A DNA stretch of 64,000 nt, taken from contig DJWE01000067.1 in the NCBI GenBank assembly GCA_002441465.1, forward strand, positions 23,676 through 87,675, in the 5' to 3' direction. Source of the DNA: Propionibacteriaceae bacterium UBA6238 (GTDB lineage Bacteria; Actinomycetota; Actinomycetes; Propionibacteriales; Propionibacteriaceae). A program made the position numbers and the translations under genes. The notes beneath the pieces were generated by a model, which worked only from the letters and a program-made list of their open reading frames with translations, made no database searches and was not told where the DNA came from. Positions 24,482 through 32,655 of this stretch are shown here, in pieces; within the stretch, counting starts at the first letter, position 1; each line of letters begins with the position of its first letter.

Positions 24482-25036
24482 TCAGTCCAGCGGCAGCGGG
24501 CACGCATCGGTGAAGCCGGCCGGCGGAATGCCGAGGGCCTGGATCACCCGGGCCCAATAGTTCACCTGGGCCGCGGTGGTGGCCAAGATGACCAGTTCGC
24601 GCTCGGTGAAGGCGGCCTGCAGGCGGATCATCAGCTCGGCGGGAAAGACCAGGGGCGAGGCCGAGATGCGCCGGGCGTAGTCGATGGCGAGCCGGTCGCG
24701 GTCGGAGAAGGAGGCGACCTCGGCCTCGCGGGCGGGACCGAGCGCCTGGAGCTCCTCGTCAGTGAGGCCGACCCGGTCGTATTCGAACCCGTTCATGTCC
24801 ACGCAGAACGCGCAGTTCGCCGTGATCGACGCCGTGATCCGAACCAGCTTGAGCAGTCGTTCGGACGGCTCGTGGTGGGCCACCAACGACTCCAGCACGC
24901 CGGCCCCGATCGCGGCCTTCGGGTACCACGCCAGCAGCCGCGCCGGCAGCATCCGGCGTCCGGTGATCCGGTCCGAGACCGCTACGGCCAGCCGGAGCAC
25001 CGGATTCATCCGACGGGGTTCCTCGATCAGTGCCAT
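24482..25036 (-). CDS. Carboxymuconolactone decarboxylase/AhpD-like protein
   Basis: A 184-residue helical protein of the CMD/AhpD family, with the redox pair in ITANCAFCVDMNGFE (a CxxC) and nearby acidic and His residues. Many relatives act as alkylhydroperoxidase-like thiol oxidoreductases. The ATG at 25036 was chosen since the family begins shortly before the LRLAVAVSDRITGRR helix; longer frames are not supported. It is convergent with the cassette (30-bp gap) and divergent from the DUF89 gene. Confidence 0.85.
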   Translation of the reverse strand: MALIEEPRRMNPVLRLAVAVSDRITGRRMLPARLLAWYPKAAIGAGVLESLVAHHEPSERLLKLVRITASITANCAFCVDMNGFEYDRVGLTDEELQALGPAREAEVASFSDRDRLAIDYARRISASPLVFPAELMIRLQAAFTERELVILATTAAQVNYWARVIQALGIPPAGFTDACPLPLD

Positions 25037-25116
25037 GCCCCCATCATGGCTCCGGTCACCGATGCCCGGGGACCGGATCGTCGGGTAGCCTGCCGGTAGT
25101 CGCCCGATCGGATGCC

Positions 25117-25974
25117 ATGGAACTCTTCCTCGACTGCCTGCCCTGCATGCACCGTCAGGTGCTCGAAGCCGCCCGCATCGCAACCACGGACGAGGCGTGC
25201 CAAGCCCGAATCCTGGATCGCGCGGCTCTCACGCTGGCCCGCCGCTCGGAGTTCGCCAGCGCGCCCGCGATGGCCCAGGCGATACACGAGATCGTGCGGG
25301 TCGAGACCGGGGTCGCCGATCCCTACGCCTCGATCAAGCGCCGCGACCTGGACGCCGCGCTCACCCTGGAGCCGCTGCTGCGGCAGTTCGCGGCAGACTC
25401 GGACGATCCGCTCCGGACCGCACTGAAGGTGGCCGCGACCGGGAACGTGATGGACTCGGCGATCTACTCCGATCTCGATATCGCCGCCTGCGTCACCGAA
25501 GAGCTCAGGCGTCCATTCGCACGCTGCGACCTGACCGAGCTCAGCGCAGACCTGGCGTCCGCCCGGCGCGTACTGGTTCTCGGCGACAACGCGGGTGAGG
25601 TCGTCTTCGACAAGATCCTGCTGGCAGCACTCGCCGCCGATGGACGCGAGCTCAGTTATGCCGTCCGCGGCGAGCCGATCATCAATGACGCCACTCTCGA
25701 TGACGCCCGCTATGCCGGCGTGGACGCCTACGCGAGCCTGGTGTCGTCCGGCTCCTCGGCGCCCGGGACGATCCTGGAGTCCTGCACGGAGGAGTTCCGG
25801 GAGCTGTTCCGCGCCGCCGATGTCGTGATCAGCAAGGGCCAGGGCAACTTCGAGTCGTTGTCCGCTTCCGGACGACCGATGTACTTCCTGCTGAAGGCGA
25901 AGTGTGCACTCATCGCCGGACGCCTCGGGACCGCCGTCGGCGACTATGCCCTGATCCGACGCGACGTCGGCTGA
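25117..25974 (+). CDS. DUF89/ARMT1-like metal-dependent phosphatase
   Basis: A 285-residue protein of the DUF89 family. The N-terminal CLPCMHRQVLEAARI motif is conserved in prokaryotic members. The catalytic core VLVLGDNAGEVVFDKILL provides the metal-binding Asp and Asn, followed by VVISKGQGNFESLS. Family members dephosphorylate damaged or unwanted sugar phosphates. The ATG at 25117 places the CxxC at residues 7-10 as expected. The gene is followed at once by a REP-like repeat array. Confidence 0.87.
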   Translation: MELFLDCLPCMHRQVLEAARIATTDEACQARILDRAALTLARRSEFASAPAMAQAIHEIVRVETGVADPYASIKRRDLDAALTLEPLLRQFAADSDDPLRTALKVAATGNVMDSAIYSDLDIAACVTEELRRPFARCDLTELSADLASARRVLVLGDNAGEVVFDKILLAALAADGRELSYAVRGEPIINDATLDDARYAGVDAYASLVSSGSSAPGTILESCTEEFRELFRAADVVISKGQGNFESLSASGRPMYFLLKAKCALIAGRLGTAVGDYALIRRDVG

Positions 25975-26104
25975 CCAGCTCACCCGGACCACCCGGGGAC
26001 GGTTCCTCACTCGGCCCACCCCAGCGCCAGCTCACCCGGACCACCCGGGGACGGTTCCTCACTCGGCCCACCCCGGAAGCTGGACCGAGTTAGGAACCGT
26101 CCCC
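25975..26104. repeat. REP-like element A: two 48-bp direct repeats and one inverted copy
   Basis: Two identical 48-bp units occur at 25975-26022 and 26027-26074 (period 52 bp), each containing cccggggacggttcc and actcggccca. A third copy of the core lies in inverted orientation at 26081-26104 (22 of 24 positions complementary), so a long stem can form. The same core and arrangement reappear at 34871-34992. The inverted copy overlaps the 3' end of the M20 peptidase gene and supplies its stop codon. No transposase is adjacent. Confidence 0.85.
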
Positions 26105-27493
26105 AGGTTGGTCCGAGACGCGCATGGAAGCGAGCAACAAGGCCTCGGACACGATCGCGTGCTCGAAGGTCGCCATGTGCAGGGATTCGTTCGGACTGTG
26201 CGGGGCGGCCGGCGGGTCGAGCACGGCGGTGACGAGGATCGCCGCGTCCGGGAACTCCTCGGCGAGCTCGGCGATGAACGGAATCGAACCGCCCACCCCG
26301 ACATCGACCGGGTCCACGCCGTAACCCTCGGCGAGCGCCACCCGACCCAGCTCGGTGCCCCAGCCCTCCGCAGCCAGGAAGCCCTGGCCGCAGTCGACGT
26401 CGCTGAACTCCACCTCGGCGCCGAACGGGGCGTGCTCGAGCAGGTGCGCACGCACCGCCTGGTAGGCCTGCCGCGCGTCCTGACCGGGAGCCACCCGGAC
26501 GCTGACCACCACCGACACTTCGGGGTTCAAGGTATTGGACGCCTCCGAGGCGCTCGGGAAGTCGATCCCTGTGACGGTGATCGACGGTTGGTTCCAGATC
26601 CGCCCCAACAGGTCTCCCGAACCGATCGGACGGGTCGAGTCGGGCAGGTCGGTCTCCTCCCGCAACCGGGATTCCGCATAGGCCGGCGTCGGGGCATCCC
26701 TTCGGGCAAGTCCCGGCACCACAACGCTGCCCTGCTCATCCCACAACGTGCCGAGCAGCTTGATCGCGGCCAGCATCGCGTCCGGCACCGCCCCGCCGAA
26801 CATGCCCGAATGCAGGGCATGGGCCAGTGTCCGCACGGTCAGGGTGAACCGGGTGGTGCCGCGCAGGGCCACCGTGATCCCCGGCGTCTGCGAATCCCAG
26901 TTGCCCGAGTCGGCGACCACGATCAGGTCCGCGGCCATCGCCTCGCGGTGATCGGAGAGGAACTGCCCGAAGGACCGCGAGCCGTACTCCTCCTCGCCCT
27001 CGACGAACAGCGTGACCCCGATCCCCCACTCCTCGCCGAGAACCTCGTTCAGGGTGCGCAGCGCCGCCAGGTGGGTGATCACCCCGGCCTTGTCGTCGGC
27101 GGTGCCTCGGCCGTAGAGCCGTCCGTCCCGCTCGGTGGCCTCGAACGGCGGGGTGAGCCACTGCGCGGCGTCGCCCACCGGCTGCACGTCGTGGTGGGCG
27201 TAGAGCAGCACCCGGCGCTGTCCTGGTGCGGCGGCCCGCGTGGCCAGGACGGCCGGCTGTCCCACCTGGTCGGTCCCGGGGATCGCGGCGGTGTACACGC
27301 CGACCTCCTCGAACACGCCGGACTCCCGCGCAAGCCCGGCGATCGCCTCCGCGCTACGCCACACCTGTGCGGAGTCGAAGGCGGGCCAGGACACCGAGGG
27401 GATCGCGACGAGGTCGCTGAGCTCACGAACCGCGCGTGGCATCGCGGCGACGACGACGCCGCGCACTGCGGCGGACAAGGCGGGATCAGTCAT
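26090..27493 (-). CDS. M20-family metallopeptidase (dipeptidase)
   Basis: A 467-residue zinc peptidase of the M20/ArgE-DapE-CPG2 group. Metal ligands and catalytic residues are visible in LLYAHHDVQP (His and catalytic Asp), GRGTADDKAG (bridging Asp), FVEGEEEYGS (catalytic Glu and ligand) and VVADSGNWD. The dimerisation/lid domain sits in the middle. It should cleave dipeptides in the cytoplasm. I chose the ATG at 27493. The last codons (DQPGDGS and stop) are encoded by the inverted copy of the REP-like element, so the natural C-terminus appears to have been replaced or extended by the repeat. Confidence 0.88.
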   Translation of the reverse strand: MTDPALSAAVRGVVVAAMPRAVRELSDLVAIPSVSWPAFDSAQVWRSAEAIAGLARESGVFEEVGVYTAAIPGTDQVGQPAVLATRAAAPGQRRVLLYAHHDVQPVGDAAQWLTPPFEATERDGRLYGRGTADDKAGVITHLAALRTLNEVLGEEWGIGVTLFVEGEEEYGSRSFGQFLSDHREAMAADLIVVADSGNWDSQTPGITVALRGTTRFTLTVRTLAHALHSGMFGGAVPDAMLAAIKLLGTLWDEQGSVVVPGLARRDAPTPAYAESRLREETDLPDSTRPIGSGDLLGRIWNQPSITVTGIDFPSASEASNTLNPEVSVVVSVRVAPGQDARQAYQAVRAHLLEHAPFGAEVEFSDVDCGQGFLAAEGWGTELGRVALAEGYGVDPVDVGVGGSIPFIAELAEEFPDAAILVTAVLDPPAAPHSPNESLHMATFEHAIVSEALLLASMRVSDQPGDGS

Positions 27494-27552
27494 GAGGCCC
27501 ATCCTGTCACCGCTCGCTCGTGACGCGCCGACTGCTACCATTTCCCCTCGTC

Positions 27553-29034
27553 ATGCCTCAGAACCAGACCGGATCCAGGCCCCCGAAGTCGGGAGTCCGC
27601 CTCGTCCTGTCCTGGTTCCTCTCCACCGTCGCCTTGTTCCTGGTTGCCCTGGCCGGCTGGATCCGGTTCCATTTCGGCACGGTCAGCTTCGACCAGATCA
27701 TCAGCAACCTTCCGATCTCGAACGGCGCGGGAGTCGGCAATAACGACCTACTCCACGAGGCGATCGTGGTGTGCGTCGTGATACCGATCGTCCTTTCGAC
27801 CGTGGTCGCGCTCGGCCGCTGGCAGTGGCGCCGCGTCAAGGGGGCACCGAGGACCCTCCGTCGACGCCTTCTCGTGATTCCCACCGTGGCCCTCACCGTC
27901 GCGCTCGGCGTGCTGCTCAGCGTGGCCGGCATCCCGCAGTACGCGGCGGCCATGCTCGACCCCCGCTCCATTGCCGACTACTACGAGCCCCCCACCGTCG
28001 TCCGCACCCAGGCCCAGCCGCGAAACCTGATCACCATCTACCTGGAGTCGACCGAGAACACCTACCGGGACGCCTCGCTGTTCGGAGAGAACCTGCTCGC
28101 GAATCTGGACGCGGCCACGGCCGGCTGGCCGAGCTACGACAGCCTGCAGCAGTACCCCACCGGCGGCTGGACGATGGCGGGGATCGTCGGCACCCAGTGC
28201 GGCATCCCGCTGAAGAGCAAGCTGCTCACCATCGGGGTCAACTCCAACACCCAAGGCGAACAGGTCGAAACCTACCTGCCCGGCGCGACCTGCCTGGGCG
28301 ACGTGCTCGCGGGCCAGGGCTACACCAACGCCTACGTGGGCGGGGCGAACGTCCGGTTCGCCGGCAAGGACACCTACCTCACCGATCACGGCTACACCTC
28401 GATCGAAGGCCGCGAGAAGTGGGAGGCGGAGGGCGAGAAAGCGTCGGACGTGTCCGTGTGGGGCCTGTCGGATGCGCGGCTGTTCGATCATGCGAAGGAC
28501 ACGGTGGCTCGGCTCCGCAAGGCGGGGACGCCGTACAACCTGACCATCCTGACCATGGACAACCACGAGCCGGCCGCGATCTACCCCTCCTGCACCGATG
28601 ACGAGGCCGTGCCGATGGCCACCGCGGTGAAGTGCTCCGGACGGGCCGTGGCAGGCTTCCTGGCGTACCTGAACTCTTCGGGCGTGCTGGCCGACACCGT
28701 TGTGGTGTTGATGGGCGACCACGTCAAGAACACCGGCGACAGCGACCAGTTCCGCGCCGAGCTTGAACATGCGCCCGAGCGGACCATCTTCTTCCGGGTG
28801 CACAGTCCAGACCCGGTCACTTTTACCCGCGAGAACGCCGACCAGTTGTCGGCGCTGCCCACGACGCTGGAGCTGCTCGGCTTCGACGTACCCGAGGGGC
28901 GCGCAGGGCTCGGGGTGTCGTTCGTCGGTCAACACGATCTCACCGGCACGTCCGCGGCCCTCCCGGCCCACGACTACGCGAGCCTGCTCGAGGCGCCCTC
29001 GAGCGCGCTCTATCGCGCCTTCTGGCAGTCCTGA
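27553..29034 (+). CDS. LtaS/MdoB-like membrane phosphoglycerol transferase (sulfatase fold)
   Basis: A 493-residue membrane protein. Three N-terminal helices (about 18-40, 75-95 and 110-132) are followed by an extracellular alkaline-phosphatase/sulfatase-fold domain. The catalytic threonine is in IYLESTENTY, and metal ligands are in MDNHEPA and LMGDHVKNT. Relatives transfer glycerol-phosphate or related groups from lipids to glycans or teichoic-acid chains outside the cell. The acceptor here is unknown. The start is uncertain: ATG at 27553 or GTG at 27520. It is divergent from the peptidase gene with a very short control region. Confidence 0.8.
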   Translation: MPQNQTGSRPPKSGVRLVLSWFLSTVALFLVALAGWIRFHFGTVSFDQIISNLPISNGAGVGNNDLLHEAIVVCVVIPIVLSTVVALGRWQWRRVKGAPRTLRRRLLVIPTVALTVALGVLLSVAGIPQYAAAMLDPRSIADYYEPPTVVRTQAQPRNLITIYLESTENTYRDASLFGENLLANLDAATAGWPSYDSLQQYPTGGWTMAGIVGTQCGIPLKSKLLTIGVNSNTQGEQVETYLPGATCLGDVLAGQGYTNAYVGGANVRFAGKDTYLTDHGYTSIEGREKWEAEGEKASDVSVWGLSDARLFDHAKDTVARLRKAGTPYNLTILTMDNHEPAAIYPSCTDDEAVPMATAVKCSGRAVAGFLAYLNSSGVLADTVVVLMGDHVKNTGDSDQFRAELEHAPERTIFFRVHSPDPVTFTRENADQLSALPTTLELLGFDVPEGRAGLGVSFVGQHDLTGTSAALPAHDYASLLEAPSSALYRAFWQS

Positions 29035-29105
29035 GGAGTGGGCACCCGGTTGCCGCGTCCGGGGCGCTGGGGCAATCCTGGAAGCCGATCGGCGAAAGGA
29101 CCCCC

Positions 29106-29156
29106 ATGATCCACCGCATCCCCCGCCGGATTCCCTGCCAAGCCGCGGCGCGCTGA
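29106..29156 (+). CDS. Short upstream ORF before marC-like gene
   Basis: A 16-residue frame, MIHRIPRRIPCQAAAR, has a good ribosome site (CGAAAGGACCCCC before the ATG). It ends 4 bp before the GTG start of the MarC-like gene, which lacks a ribosome site of its own. It probably couples translation to the next gene; an attenuating leader peptide is also possible. Confidence 0.45.
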   Translation: MIHRIPRRIPCQAAAR

Positions 29157-29160
29157 GCCC

Positions 29161-29793
29161 GTGGACGCAGCCGTATTCGTGAAGGCGTTCGCCGCGCTGT
29201 TCGCAATCATGAATCCATTCGTGGCCTTGCCCATGTTCTTGTCCCTGACCAGCGGTTTCGACAGCGCGCAGCAGCGCAGGGCGGGCCTGCGCACCGCCGG
29301 ATACAGCGCCGTTCTCGCCGCGGTGATCCTGGTCTCCGGGTCGATGGTGCTGTCCTTCTTCGGGGTCAGCGTGGACGACTTCCGGATCGCCGGCGGCATC
29401 GTGCTGCTCATGATCGGGCTCGGCATGCTCAACGGCGCAGGCAGCACCGCGCACACCGGTACCGCCGCCGAGCAGGAGCATCACGCGCAGGTCAACGACC
29501 CGACGTTCTACCCGATGGCCTTCCCGATGATCGTCGGGCCCGGCACGATCACCACACTCGTCCTGCTGGCCGGCAGCAACGCCACACCGGCCGGCTATCT
29601 CACCATCGGCGTCGCGCTGGTAGCCGTGCTCGCGATCCTCGCGGTCGTGCTGTACTTCTCCGCGGCGATCGGACACCACTTGTCCCAGACGCTGCGCACC
29701 GTGATGACCCGGCTGATGGGCATGATCCTTGCGGCGATCGCCGTGGAAATGCTGGTCGCCGGGCTCACCGCGGTGTTCCCCGGTCTGGCCTAG
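29161..29793 (+). CDS. MarC-family integral membrane protein
   Basis: A 210-residue protein with six hydrophobic helices and the family start FVKAFAALFAIMNPFVALPMFLSLT (abbreviated; NPF is conserved). It also has a YPMAFPMIVGPGTITTLVLL segment in the second half. MarC proteins were once linked to antibiotic resistance, but their function is unproven. The GTG at 29161 is used because the conserved N-terminus starts right after it; translation is probably coupled to the upstream 16-codon ORF. Confidence 0.88.
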   Translation: MDAAVFVKAFAALFAIMNPFVALPMFLSLTSGFDSAQQRRAGLRTAGYSAVLAAVILVSGSMVLSFFGVSVDDFRIAGGIVLLMIGLGMLNGAGSTAHTGTAAEQEHHAQVNDPTFYPMAFPMIVGPGTITTLVLLAGSNATPAGYLTIGVALVAVLAILAVVLYFSAAIGHHLSQTLRTVMTRLMGMILAAIAVEMLVAGLTAVFPGLA

Positions 29794-29807
29794 GCACGGA
29801 CCAGGAC

Positions 29808-29832
29808 GCGGCCTCTTCGGCCGAGGCCCCGC
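29808..29832. terminator. Hairpin between convergent genes
   Basis: ggcctc (29810-29815) pairs with gaggcc (29823-29828) around a 7-nt loop, extendable with a bulge. It lies exactly between the marC-like stop and the stop of the convergent repeat-protein gene, so it can end both transcripts. Confidence 0.5.
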
Positions 29833-30063
29833 CTAGCCGTTCTCCTCCGGGCCAGGATTTCCGCTGGCCCAGTTGTCCGTCATCTCGGCCTCGGCATCGG
29901 TTGTCGAACCGGGGTTCCCGATCGCCCGCTCGCTGACCATCTCCTCGGCCTGATCGGCCGTCGAACCGGGATTCCCGATCGCCCATTCACTGACCATCTC
30001 CTCGGCCTGATCGGCCGTCGAACCGGGATTCCCGATGGCCCGCTCGGTGTTCTGCTCGCTCAT
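29833..30063 (-). CDS. 76-residue acidic protein of 19-residue tandem repeats
   Basis: A small gene with an excellent ribosome site (GGAAGGAG) before the ATG at 30063. After MSEQNTER come three repeats of 19 residues, AIGNPGSTADQAEEMVSEW in the first two (nearly identical) and a diverged third (AIGNPGSTTDAEAEMTDNW). A partial fourth, ASGNPGPEENG, ends the protein. At DNA level the period is 57 bp. The protein is acidic, soluble and has no signal peptide, membrane segment or cysteine. I do not recognise it. The GNPGS turn plus a short acidic helix in each unit suggests a repeated binding module. Confidence 0.75.
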   Translation of the reverse strand: MSEQNTERAIGNPGSTADQAEEMVSEWAIGNPGSTADQAEEMVSERAIGNPGSTTDAEAEMTDNWASGNPGPEENG

Positions 30064-30202
30064 AGCGACTCCTTCCGTCGCACCGTCTTGTTCGCTTTCC
30101 ACGCTACCTCGCGTCCCGGTCGTTCGACCCTTCGGGGACCGTTATACGCACGAATGGTCGGGCGTCGCCGCTCGGCGAGCGTCGATGCCTGTGATCGAGT
30201 CC

Positions 30203-32515
30203 TCAGCGCAGCGCCCCCCTCACCTTCCCCAGCCGCAGGAACACGGTCTCCCCGGTGGCGTCCTTGAGGCCGTCGTTGTCGGTGACCGCGTACGCGCGGC
30301 CGCCGAGGATGGCGAAGCCCTCCAGCTTCTCCTGCGTCCAGCCCTTGGTCGCCTTCAGCGCAGGCAGCGCGTCGATCGCCAGGCGCTTGCGCACGATCGG
30401 CAGCGGCGACTCGGCCAGGTCGGCGACCTGACCGTTCCAGTACGGCACGTCGAAGGTGTAGATCCGCTTCACCTTCGCGGCCGGGCCGTTCAGCTTGTCC
30501 CGCTCGATCACGGCGAAGGTGTTCTTGTCGATCGCGGTGATCTCGGACAGGCCCATCCAGTCGCCGTCGGTCGAGGTGTGCTCGAGTCGGTAGCCGTACC
30601 AGTGGAAGGACGCGTCGTCGACGTCGTAGCGCCCGATCCGGGCGATGCCTTCCTCCCCGGCTTTCTGGGTCTTGCCGATCTCGTCCCACAGCGGCCGCTG
30701 GATCACGAACCAGACGTGCTCGCCGCCGGCGTCCTTCGTTGCGGTGACGCCTTCCAGACCCCACTTGCCGACCTGGTCGGTGATCTCGGTGGGCAAGGAG
30801 ACCTCCTCCTGCACGGCACCGGACGCGTCGGTGCGGACGAGCAGGTTCGCCGCTCCCGTCGCCCCCTCGCTGGCGAGCCAGAAGCCGCCCTGCGGACGGG
30901 CGAAGATGCCTTCCACGTCGAGCTGTGCTGGTTCGCCGTCCCTGGTCACCGGGATCGCGGAAGTGATCCGGGCCTGGGTGGGCTTGGTGTCCACGGTGTA
31001 GATGGTGGCGTTCTTGAGCACCGTGTCGGAGGCCGCGTACAGGTAGCGCGAGCTGCCCGGCTTCGCGCTCAGCGCACCCAGGGCCGACCAGCCGATCGGG
31101 CTACCGTCCGGCCCCGTGGTCGAGCGGATCGTCGGCCAGGCCTTCGACGCGGCGACCCGGTCGAGCCGGAACAGGCTGATCGCGGAGCGAACGCCCGCGG
31201 ACGCGTCGTCGGTCTCGCTGGAGACAGCCAGCAGCCCCCGCTTGGTGATCGGGAGGATCCCCTCCGGCCCGTTGCTGGTCTCCAGCAGCCCGTCCAGCTT
31301 CGGCGTCTTTCCGTTCAGGGTGTAGACGGCCACGAAGTCGCTGCGCTCGGAACCGACGAAGACGTAGCGGGTGCCGCGGTAGGTGGCCACGGCCAGGCCT
31401 TCGAGTTCGACGCCCTTCTTCGCCGAGCGATCCTCGTTGTGCAGCCCGTACTGGATCGCGAGCCGCTCCACGGTGTTGCCGGAGTCCCAGACGACCTTCC
31501 CGGTGGTGTCGAAGATGGTCCAGCCGCGGGTGCCGCCCTTCCAGTCGCCCTCGTTGGCCGTGGCCAGCCGGTCGTTGCCGATCCAGGCGATCGCGTCCGG
31601 TTCGCGCGGGACGTCTGTGATGCTGCCGCTCTGGTCGATCACGCCGTCCTTGACGGTGTCGATGCCGGTGACCGTGTTCGTCCCGCAACTGAACGCCCCG
31701 GTGAGCGCGGCGCGCTTGCCGTCGATGATCACCACGCCGTTGTTCTCCTGCAGCGTGACCGCGACCTGGTTACGCGCGTTGATGCTCACGTACTCCGGCT
31801 CGGGATCGGTGGGTTCGGTGATGCCGGCCTGGGCGAGCATCGGCAGGGCCGAGCCGTCCGCGGCCACCAGCGCCACCTTCGTGGCCTGCCAGGCCGAGGG
31901 AGCACCCGCCAGGTCGATCAGCTGGACGAATCCGGCCGGCAGCTGGGGCAGGTCGCCCTTCCCGGCACCGGCGGGGGTTGCCTCCTCGTCCCGCTCGTTC
32001 TCGATCGCGACCGCGGCGAGGCGTCCGTCGGGGCTGATCGCGATCGAGTCGGGCTGACCGCCGAGATCGATCGAGCGGACGCGCTGCCGGTCGCGCAGCC
32101 GGATGACATCGAGGCGTCCGGACGGATCGGTGTAGCTCTGCGAGGTGTTCACCACCACGAGCACATAGCCGCCGGCCACGGCCACCGAGGTGGGTTCGTC
32201 GTCCGCATCGCCGAGCTCGGCCAGGGACACGGTGCCGGCCGGCTTCGGCCGGTTCGGGTCGGCGATGTTCACGAAGCCGATCCGCTTGCCGGGCGCGTCG
32301 GTGTAGATCAGCGTCTTCGCGTCGGTGCTCACCGCGGAGATCTCGGCGACCGTCTCCTCGGTCGGGTCGGTGCCCGAAGGCAGGTTGGTGTACACCGGGA
32401 ACGTCGCCGTGCGCACGAAGTGGCGAGCGCCCCCGGCCTGCGCAGGAGTCGCGACGGCGAGGCTGAGGGATGCGGTGAGCGCTGCGGCTGTGGCGAGCGC
32501 GATGAGGCGGGCCAT
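30203..32515 (-). CDS. Secreted esterase-like/phytase-like beta-propeller protein
   Basis: A 770-residue exported protein. A Sec signal (MARLIALATAAALTASLSL, cleavage likely after TPAQA near residue 26) is followed by two propeller-like halves. The N-terminal half has WD/YVTN-like blades (LIYTDAPGKRIGFVNIAD, DSIAISPDGRLAAVAIENE). The C-terminal half matches the esterase-like-activity-of-phytase family, with DVEGIFARPQGGFWLASEG and KLEGFAILGGRAYAVTDND. Substrates of this family are poorly defined; phosphate-ester hydrolysis is possible. The ATG at 32515 follows AAAGGAG at good spacing. Confidence 0.82.
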   Translation of the reverse strand: MARLIALATAAALTASLSLAVATPAQAGGARHFVRTATFPVYTNLPSGTDPTEETVAEISAVSTDAKTLIYTDAPGKRIGFVNIADPNRPKPAGTVSLAELGDADDEPTSVAVAGGYVLVVVNTSQSYTDPSGRLDVIRLRDRQRVRSIDLGGQPDSIAISPDGRLAAVAIENERDEEATPAGAGKGDLPQLPAGFVQLIDLAGAPSAWQATKVALVAADGSALPMLAQAGITEPTDPEPEYVSINARNQVAVTLQENNGVVIIDGKRAALTGAFSCGTNTVTGIDTVKDGVIDQSGSITDVPREPDAIAWIGNDRLATANEGDWKGGTRGWTIFDTTGKVVWDSGNTVERLAIQYGLHNEDRSAKKGVELEGLAVATYRGTRYVFVGSERSDFVAVYTLNGKTPKLDGLLETSNGPEGILPITKRGLLAVSSETDDASAGVRSAISLFRLDRVAASKAWPTIRSTTGPDGSPIGWSALGALSAKPGSSRYLYAASDTVLKNATIYTVDTKPTQARITSAIPVTRDGEPAQLDVEGIFARPQGGFWLASEGATGAANLLVRTDASGAVQEEVSLPTEITDQVGKWGLEGVTATKDAGGEHVWFVIQRPLWDEIGKTQKAGEEGIARIGRYDVDDASFHWYGYRLEHTSTDGDWMGLSEITAIDKNTFAVIERDKLNGPAAKVKRIYTFDVPYWNGQVADLAESPLPIVRKRLAIDALPALKATKGWTQEKLEGFAILGGRAYAVTDNDGLKDATGETVFLRLGKVRGALR

Positions 32516-32617
32516 GGGTTCTCCTTTGAGGATCCGGGTCACCCCGCACGCTGGCGGACCGGAAAGAACCGCGGCCGACGCGAGCGTGAACGCCCGGTGA
32601 GCATCTGCCTAACCGCT

Positions 32618-32642
32618 GGCGGGACCGGTTGACGGTCCCGCC
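32618..32642 (-). terminator. Hairpin after the glutamate-cysteine-ligase-like gene
   Basis: A perfect 9-bp stem (ggcgggacc at 32618-32626, ggtcccgcc at 32634-32642) with a 7-nt loop lies 13 bp beyond the stop of the minus-strand gene. A second weaker stem (cctgccc/gggcagg) overlaps the stop codon. Likely terminator. Confidence 0.5.
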
Positions 32643-32655
32643 TGCCCAGCCTGGT

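Noticed and set aside
25975..26074. Possible CRISPR array at the direct repeats
   Set aside because: There are only two repeats, the 4-bp gap is too short for spacers, and an inverted copy follows. No cas gene is present.
30035..32632. An 865-codon plus-strand frame opposite the secreted phytase-like gene
   Set aside because: The minus-strand protein has a signal peptide, a ribosome site and family motifs. The long frame has none.
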